A stretch of 10,416 nucleotides of DNA from Chloroflexota bacterium (GTDB taxonomy: Bacteria; Chloroflexota; UBA6077). Shown in pieces: positions 6,644 through 10,416 of the stretch. Made by a program: the position numbers and the translations under genes. Each line of letters starts with the position of its first letter. Position 1 is the stretch's first letter. The notes below the pieces were generated by a model that worked only from the letters and a program-made list of their open reading frames with translations, did no database searches and had not been told where the DNA came from. The DNA is taken from assembly GCA_021806765.1 (NCBI GenBank), contig JAJZQR010000181.1:1-10416 (forward strand). The letters are read 5' to 3'.

Positions 6644-8191
6644 CTACTTAGGTGTCGGCATGAAGTGTCCTCGCGGGCGCTTGCCCAGGGCGTAGAGGGT
6701 GGAGGTCTTGAGTCCCGCTATGGAGGTGAAGATGGGCACGTAGACGCTGAACACCAACCAGAAGAGGAACAGCTCCTGCACCCTCCGGCGGTCTCTCCTG
6801 TCCCCCAGGACCAACTCCCTGTCCCCCAACACCTTCCAGAACACCACAAGCCCCAGGATGCTGACCAGGGTCAGGCCGATGCCCACGGCGGGCCTGAGAA
6901 CGTCGAAGGTGAAGGCCGTGGTGTTGGGATCGACCAGAGCTGAGGCCACGATCAGCCCATAGCCGGGCATCATCGTCATGGTGTCTCTCTCCAGACCGTT
7001 CCAAAGGCGGTTGAGAGCCAGCCATGGTCTGCGTTTGGAGGATGCCTCGACGAATTCGTCCAGGGGCCCCTCGCGCCACCGGGCGCTCTGGCGGAAGAGG
7101 GCCCTGTAGCTGCGCCAGTAGGCCGCCAGCTTCTCTCTCCTCGTCCTCTGGGGACCCATGGCCATCACCGGATAGACCCACAGGGGCACCGGTAGCCCCT
7201 TTACGCGGAAGTTCCGTCCGTATTGCATCTTGAACCGCAGCTCGATCCCCGAGTCCTGGCTGTGGGAGTTGGTAGGCCAGAAGCCCACGCTGTGCAGCGT
7301 TTCGAGGCTGGCCGCCGCGCCGGTAAAGGCGATCTCGGGCTTTTTGTTCCAGCCCAGGGTGAGCACCGAGGTGCCTATGGCTGCCAGCCGGCTGTGGAGA
7401 GGGGCCTTCCAGTAGTCGGTGGTGAACATCACCACCGGCTGGAATGCCCTCCTATTGCGGTTCGGATCCGTTACGAAGGAGTAAACCAGGCAGGGCAGGT
7501 ACTGGGGGTCGAAGAGCGTGTCGGAGTCGAAGTCGGCGACGATCCAGTATCTCGGGTCGATGCCGTCGCGGATCGATTCTCTATAGAGCGCGCGCCCCAC
7601 GTAGTTCATGGCTGTGGAGGGGCCGGGGAGCGTGTTGGGCTCCATGGGGTGTCTGATCTGCCGGATATCCAGCCGTCCGGCAAACTCCTCTGCCAGGCGG
7701 TCCACCAGGGGAGGAGTGTAGGGATCGCCCTCTTCGGTGGCGAAAAGCACCTCCACATTGGCCAACTTGCCCTGCTCTCGGGGCCAGTTGGAGGTTTCGA
7801 TGGAGGCCACGGTGTCCCGTAGCATCTCCAGGTTCTTCTCGTGGTAGGCCCGGATCATCAGAGTGATCCGACAACTCCGCCAGTCCGGAATATCCTGTTG
7901 AACCATCTCGAGGCGTCGCAGCCAGTCCTCGCTGCGGGCCTTCAGGACCCGGGTGCGGTTCGGCAGGGCTCTGAGTCCGTAATAGGAGTTTCGTGCGGCG
8001 AAGTAGACCGTTGCCAGCACCACGAGGGCGATCCCCATGATGGGGGAAACCAGGGTCAGCCAAATGGGGGCCAGGATCACTATCCAACTGATCGTCCCTG
8101 GAACTCGCTCCCACAAGCTGACGACGGCTTCGGAGATCTCCTCAGTGCGGGTCTGGACGGCCTCAAACTGGCCAAGCCTGTCACGTAGCAT
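6644..8191 (-). CDS. Membrane glycosyltransferase family 2, processive polysaccharide-synthase type
   Basis: A 515-residue protein. A hydrophobic stretch at about 34-66 is followed by a GT2 (GT-A fold) domain: TLMIRAYHEKNLEMLRDTVASI (109-130), DFDSDT at 220-225 as the DxD metal/nucleotide-sugar motif, HSQDSG with Asp313 as the likely catalytic base position (usually ED), and QSARW at 368-372, which fits QxxRW. The D, DxD, D, QxxRW set is the signature of processive synthases such as cellulose, hyaluronan and chitin synthases. Two more membrane segments follow (about 430-452 and 473-495). It would polymerise a glycan from nucleotide sugars and pass it across the membrane. The start is ATG 8191 because GGAG (8198-8201 on this strand) lies 6 bases ahead; the longer TTG 8203 start would contain that site. 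It is divergent from a secreted glycosidase. The polymer made is unknown. Confidence 0.87.
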   Translation of the reverse strand: MLRDRLGQFEAVQTRTEEISEAVVSLWERVPGTISWIVILAPIWLTLVSPIMGIALVVLATVYFAARNSYYGLRALPNRTRVLKARSEDWLRRLEMVQQDIPDWRSCRITLMIRAYHEKNLEMLRDTVASIETSNWPREQGKLANVEVLFATEEGDPYTPPLVDRLAEEFAGRLDIRQIRHPMEPNTLPGPSTAMNYVGRALYRESIRDGIDPRYWIVADFDSDTLFDPQYLPCLVYSFVTDPNRNRRAFQPVVMFTTDYWKAPLHSRLAAIGTSVLTLGWNKKPEIAFTGAAASLETLHSVGFWPTNSHSQDSGIELRFKMQYGRNFRVKGLPVPLWVYPVMAMGPQRTRREKLAAYWRSYRALFRQSARWREGPLDEFVEASSKRRPWLALNRLWNGLERDTMTMMPGYGLIVASALVDPNTTAFTFDVLRPAVGIGLTLVSILGLVVFWKVLGDRELVLGDRRDRRRVQELFLFWLVFSVYVPIFTSIAGLKTSTLYALGKRPRGHFMPTPK

Positions 8192-8296
8192 CGTGCACTC
8201 CAACTGTTCGATATCCGGGTTTACCAGGGGTTGTCCCCCATCGGATCTCCCTGTCAGCCCCCCTTGGTTCGGCCCAGCGCCACGGGCTCGAGGACC

Positions 8297-8337
8297 GCAG
8301 TACCTCCCCGCTCCACCCTTGCCGCCGGGGAGGCTGC
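8297..8337. repeat. Inverted repeat in the divergent intergenic region
   Basis: GCAG-TA-CCTCCCCG (8297-8310) pairs with CGGGGAGG-CTGC (8326-8337) around a 15-base loop: 8 bp inner stem, 4 bp outer stem, and a 2-base bulge. It could be a regulator binding site, a leader structure of the GT2 message or a repeat copy. Confidence 0.4.
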
Positions 8338-8498
8338 CCGGCCGTGGAACAGAGGCGATCAGGTTGCACCTTCCTGGAGGGGGGCAAGAAATATGCCAAT
8401 TTGAGCAGGCGGGCCAAAGGCGGCTCGTAGGGCGCGGTTGGGGCTAAAGCCGAGCTGCGCTGTTGGTAGCCGGCTAACGCCCGGCAAAGGCTGAACTC

Positions 8499-8527
8499 TT
8501 GTATCAACGCCCACCCTCTGGTATCAT
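8499..8527 (+). promoter_or_regulatory. Sigma-70-like promoter of the glycosidase gene
   Basis: TTGTAT (8499-8504), a spacer of exactly 17 bases, and TATCAT (8522-8527). It is the best complete promoter in the window, giving a leader of about 75 bases before the GTG at 8609. Confidence 0.5.
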
Positions 8528-8608
8528 CGGCCCGCAGACATCCTGAGCACCGCGGGATCCTTCCATCACGACTCCTTCCCCTACGTGCGCCAATAGGCGG
8601 AGGTCAGA

Positions 8609-10210
8609 GTGACTTTCCCCATGGTTATCGTGGGACCGCTTCTCCGCCTGGGGCTGTTGGCCTTGTTGCTCAACCCCCTGGCATCTGCTCAGTCTGCCCG
8701 CTATCCTGCCCATCCTCTGGACGTGAAGGTCGGTTCCGTGGGCGTGGACAGCGGCGGGTCCACCGCCAAGAAGCTGCTGATGGTAGGCGGCAAGCCCTTT
8801 GTCCCCGTCGGTGTCAGCTATCACTTCACTTACCACAGGGCTACCTGGGACGACGATCTGCAGGCGATGCGGGACCTGGGGCTGAACACGGTGCGGATCG
8901 ATCTGTCCTGGAGAGACGTGGAGCCCCTCCTGCCGGGCCACTTTCGCTTCGGCGTTCTGGACGAGTTCCTCGACAGGGCCGGCAAGCACGGCCTCTACGT
9001 GGTGGTGGTGTTTTCTCACACCACTCGCGACTTCAACACCCCGGTCTGGTACTGGCCGGGCTACTTCGAGTGGAGTTCCGTCGATCAAGACGGCAAGGTA
9101 CCTCTGGACGATCTCCCCAGCATCAACTACCCCGGCTATCGGGGTCTGCTGGAGGGGTACATGCAGGCCACGGTAAGCCACATCAAGGACCATCCTGCGC
9201 TCCTTGCCTACCAGGTCCTGAACGAGCCTCGCTACGATCCGAACCGGTTGTACGATTACAATCCCTACTCCATCGCCGCCTTCCAACAGTGGCTGCAGCG
9301 AAAGTACGGGGCCGTGGGGCAGTTAAACAAGATCTGGTCCACCACCTATACCTCTTTCGACGAGGTGGAACCGGTGCGCGGAGCCGAGACCCAGAACCCG
9401 CAAGGCCCCTCACTGAAACAGTGGTCCGACTGGCGACAGTTCGGCTACGACAACCTCACCGATTTCATCGGGGAACTGGTCCATGCCATCAAGAAGACCG
9501 ATCCGGGCCATCCGGTGATCGTGGCCGAGATGGCCTGGTGGTGGTGGGGCGAGCAACCTTATACCGGTGTCTCTCCCCTGCACATCTATCGGGACGCAGA
9601 CATCGTCGGTTATGACCTCTATCCGGACAGCATAGAAGATGCCAGCTATTACCTGCTCACTTCCGACCTGCTGTCCCGCTACTGGCAGAAGCCGGTGTGG
9701 GTGATGGAGTTGAACAGCAAGGATGGGGATCCCTCCGGTGAGGAAACCCAGAAGTTCGTTTCCCAGGCGCTGGATGGTGGGGCCAGCGGGGTGTTCTACT
9801 TCGAGTGGCAGGATGACTGGCGGGATGGGGGCAGCTACGGGGTGCTGGACGACAAGGGGATAAGGAAGCCTCAGTACGGTGCCCTGGCTGCCACGCTCCG
9901 ATGGCTGAGGGGTAAGGAAGAGAGCGTGGCCACGGCTTCCCAGCCGAAGCCGGACCTCTATCTGGTGTGGCCCAGCGCCCAGGTGGCCCAGGTTTCGGGC
10001 GTCAACTCTCCGGCGTGGGACATCTACCTCACCGCTCGGCGGATAGTGGAAGGGGGGCTGAGGATCGGCTTAGTGGCGGAGGAGCTGGTCCACGCCGTGG
10101 ATCCGGCCAAGCTGCTCACCCTTCGGGACGGGCAGCTGCAGGGCGCCAAGGGCCCTCCCGGACCCCCCCGTCCCTTCGGGGGTGGCCCCATGATATCGGA
10201 CGGAGACTAG
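8609..10210 (+). CDS. Secreted GH42/GH5-like glycoside hydrolase (clan GH-A), possibly truncated C-terminus
   Basis: A 533-residue protein. GTG 8609 is supported by GGAGG at 8599-8603, 5 bases ahead. Residues 1-27 form a signal peptide ending LASA before Gln28, so it is exported. Residues about 60-435 form a clan GH-A barrel: GKPFVPVGVSYHF, DLQAMRDLGLNTVRIDLSW, LNEP with Glu206 as the likely acid/base, FQQWLQRKYGAVGQLNKIW (225-243), a hallmark of GH42 beta-galactosidases, and VMELNS with Glu367 as the likely nucleophile, followed by GVFYFEWQDDW. It should hydrolyse beta-linked sugars outside the cytoplasm. Residues about 449-503 look like the beginning of the next domain (LYLVWP..., LVAEELVHAVDPAKL) but then run into a Gly/Pro-rich tail encoded by a hairpin, so the C-terminus is probably lost. 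It is divergent from the GT2 synthase. Specificity is uncertain. Confidence 0.88.
   Translation: MTFPMVIVGPLLRLGLLALLLNPLASAQSARYPAHPLDVKVGSVGVDSGGSTAKKLLMVGGKPFVPVGVSYHFTYHRATWDDDLQAMRDLGLNTVRIDLSWRDVEPLLPGHFRFGVLDEFLDRAGKHGLYVVVVFSHTTRDFNTPVWYWPGYFEWSSVDQDGKVPLDDLPSINYPGYRGLLEGYMQATVSHIKDHPALLAYQVLNEPRYDPNRLYDYNPYSIAAFQQWLQRKYGAVGQLNKIWSTTYTSFDEVEPVRGAETQNPQGPSLKQWSDWRQFGYDNLTDFIGELVHAIKKTDPGHPVIVAEMAWWWWGEQPYTGVSPLHIYRDADIVGYDLYPDSIEDASYYLLTSDLLSRYWQKPVWVMELNSKDGDPSGEETQKFVSQALDGGASGVFYFEWQDDWRDGGSYGVLDDKGIRKPQYGALAATLRWLRGKEESVATASQPKPDLYLVWPSAQVAQVSGVNSPAWDIYLTARRIVEGGLRIGLVAEELVHAVDPAKLLTLRDGQLQGAKGPPGPPRPFGGGPMISDGD
10150..10188. repeat. Hairpin inside the last codons of the glycosidase frame
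   Basis: CCCCCG (10165-10170) pairs with CGGGGG (10177-10182) around TCCCTT, and an outer GGGCC/GGCCC pair (10150-10154 with 10184-10188) widens the structure. This segment produces the Gly/Pro-rich end of the glycosidase frame and looks like intergenic repeat or terminator DNA rather than ordinary coding sequence. Confidence 0.45.
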
Positions 10211-10224
10211 CTATCGCTTGGTAG

Positions 10225-10237
10225 GGCAGGTTGCCCC
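10225..10237. repeat. Short palindrome, REP-like unit 1
   Basis: GGGCA-GGT-TGCCC forms a 5-bp stem inside GGTAGGGCAGGTTGCCCC. The GTAGGGC...GGTT wording recurs at about 8429-8442 (GTAGGGCGCGGTTG), which hints at a dispersed repeat. Confidence 0.35.
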
Positions 10238-10263
10238 AACCCGCGCAATCCGACCTCGAATGG

Positions 10264-10294
10264 ATCGCCGGCAGGAGCCGGCTCCTACGGCGGC
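10264..10294. repeat. Palindrome AGGAGCCGGCTCCT with flanking arms, REP-like unit 2
   Basis: The 14-base perfect palindrome at 10273-10286 is flanked by CGCCGGC and ACGGCGG arms that extend the stem with small bulges. Read on the minus strand it gives GTAGGAGCCGGCTCCTGCCG, resembling the GTAGGAGC...GGC pattern of REP elements known from pseudomonads. Confidence 0.45.
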
Positions 10295-10336
10295 ATGGTT
10301 CACAGGGAGAGTGACAGTCTAACGAAGGCAGGCTAC

Positions 10337-10374
10337 CCGGATCGTCGTGCCCGACCTGATCGGGCATCCAGGGT
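10337..10374. repeat. Inverted repeat TGCCCGA/TCGGGCA with outer arms, REP-like unit 3
   Basis: TGCCCGA (10348-10354), CCTGA loop, TCGGGCA (10360-10366) make a 7-bp stem. The outer ACCCGGA (10337-10343) and TCCAGGGT (10367-10374) also pair with one bulged base. The overall wording resembles a CCTGGATGCCCGATCA...GGGCA type of intergenic repeat seen in several GC-rich bacteria. Confidence 0.5.
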
Positions 10375-10416
10375 CCCCCCGTTGGCGTGAAGGAGCAGCC
10401 TCACGAGGAGAGGGGA

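Larger units (their letters stand above)
8192..8608. other. Divergent intergenic region between GT2 and glycosidase genes
   Basis: About 415 bases with no supported gene. It holds a long-looped inverted repeat (8297-8337), a short palindrome TAGCCGGCTA (8467-8476) in a structured GC-rich stretch, the glycosidase promoter (8499-8527) and its ribosome site (8599-8603). The minus-strand frame 8181-8507 has no ribosome site or protein-like pattern and overlaps the GT2 start, so it was not called. Confidence 0.6.
10211..10416. other. Gene-free right end with successive REP-like palindromes
   Basis: No gene is seen in the last 206 bases. Three different palindromic units follow one another at 10225-10237, 10264-10294 and 10337-10374, and the sequence runs off the window with a purine-rich GAGGAGAGGGGA that could be a ribosome site for a next gene. 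Confidence 0.55.

Noticed and set aside
8181..8507. 108-codon minus-strand frame upstream of the GT2 gene
   Set aside because: No ribosome site, Arg/Pro/Ser-rich shadow-like composition, and it overlaps the GT2 start.
10150..10207. Collagen-like GPPGPP tail as a real structural domain of the glycosidase
   Set aside because: Only two GPP triplets occur and they are coded by a hairpin; more likely read-through into repeat DNA.

Overview
The window is GC-rich and densely coded in its first half. It carries six well-supported protein genes, one of them cut by the left edge, plus a small toxin-antitoxin pair, a decayed recombinase and several palindromic intergenic elements. No rRNA, tRNA, CRISPR array or complete insertion sequence was seen. 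The protein types (a YfhO-like membrane protein, a PbpC/MecA-like lipoprotein PBP, a Gp49-like toxin, a HPRT with a nuclease-like front end) and the recombinase remnant are compatible with a Chloroflexota-type bacterium. This placement is an inference from remembered family resemblance, not from a search.

Layout. (1) Positions 2-2035 (+): C-terminal two thirds or so of a YfhO-like polytopic membrane protein of the glycosyltransferase/glycolipid type. (2) Positions 2114-4162 (+): a complete class B penicillin-binding protein made as a lipoprotein, behind a perfect TATAAT box. (3) Positions 4330-5057 (+): a HigB/Gp49-like toxin and an XRE antitoxin, with their own TATAAT box and a strong Shine-Dalgarno sequence. 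(4) Positions 5000-5662: a gene-poor stretch with a fossil of a tyrosine recombinase on the minus strand, two very small possible ORFs and a hairpin. The tail of the antitoxin lies antisense to the fossil. (5) Positions 5663-6586 (+): hypoxanthine phosphoribosyltransferase fused to an N-terminal domain resembling PD-(D/E)xK/TnsA-like nucleases, ending at a strong hairpin. (6) Positions 6644-8191 (-): a membrane GT2 with the D, DxD, D, QxxRW pattern of processive polysaccharide synthases. (7) Positions 8609-10210 (+): a secreted GH42/GH5-like glycosidase divergent from the synthase, with a suspect C-terminal end. (8) Positions 10211-10416: gene-free, holding three successive REP-like palindromes.

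Most of the genes concern the cell surface: the YfhO-like protein and GT2 for glycan or glycolipid assembly, the PBP for peptidoglycan cross-linking, and the glycosidase for trimming or degrading a polysaccharide. The centre (4330-5662) looks like a small accessory insertion: a TA module beside a recombinase fossil. The most unusual items are the HPRT fusion, the antitoxin tail overlapping the recombinase fossil, and the divergent synthase/glycosidase pair.
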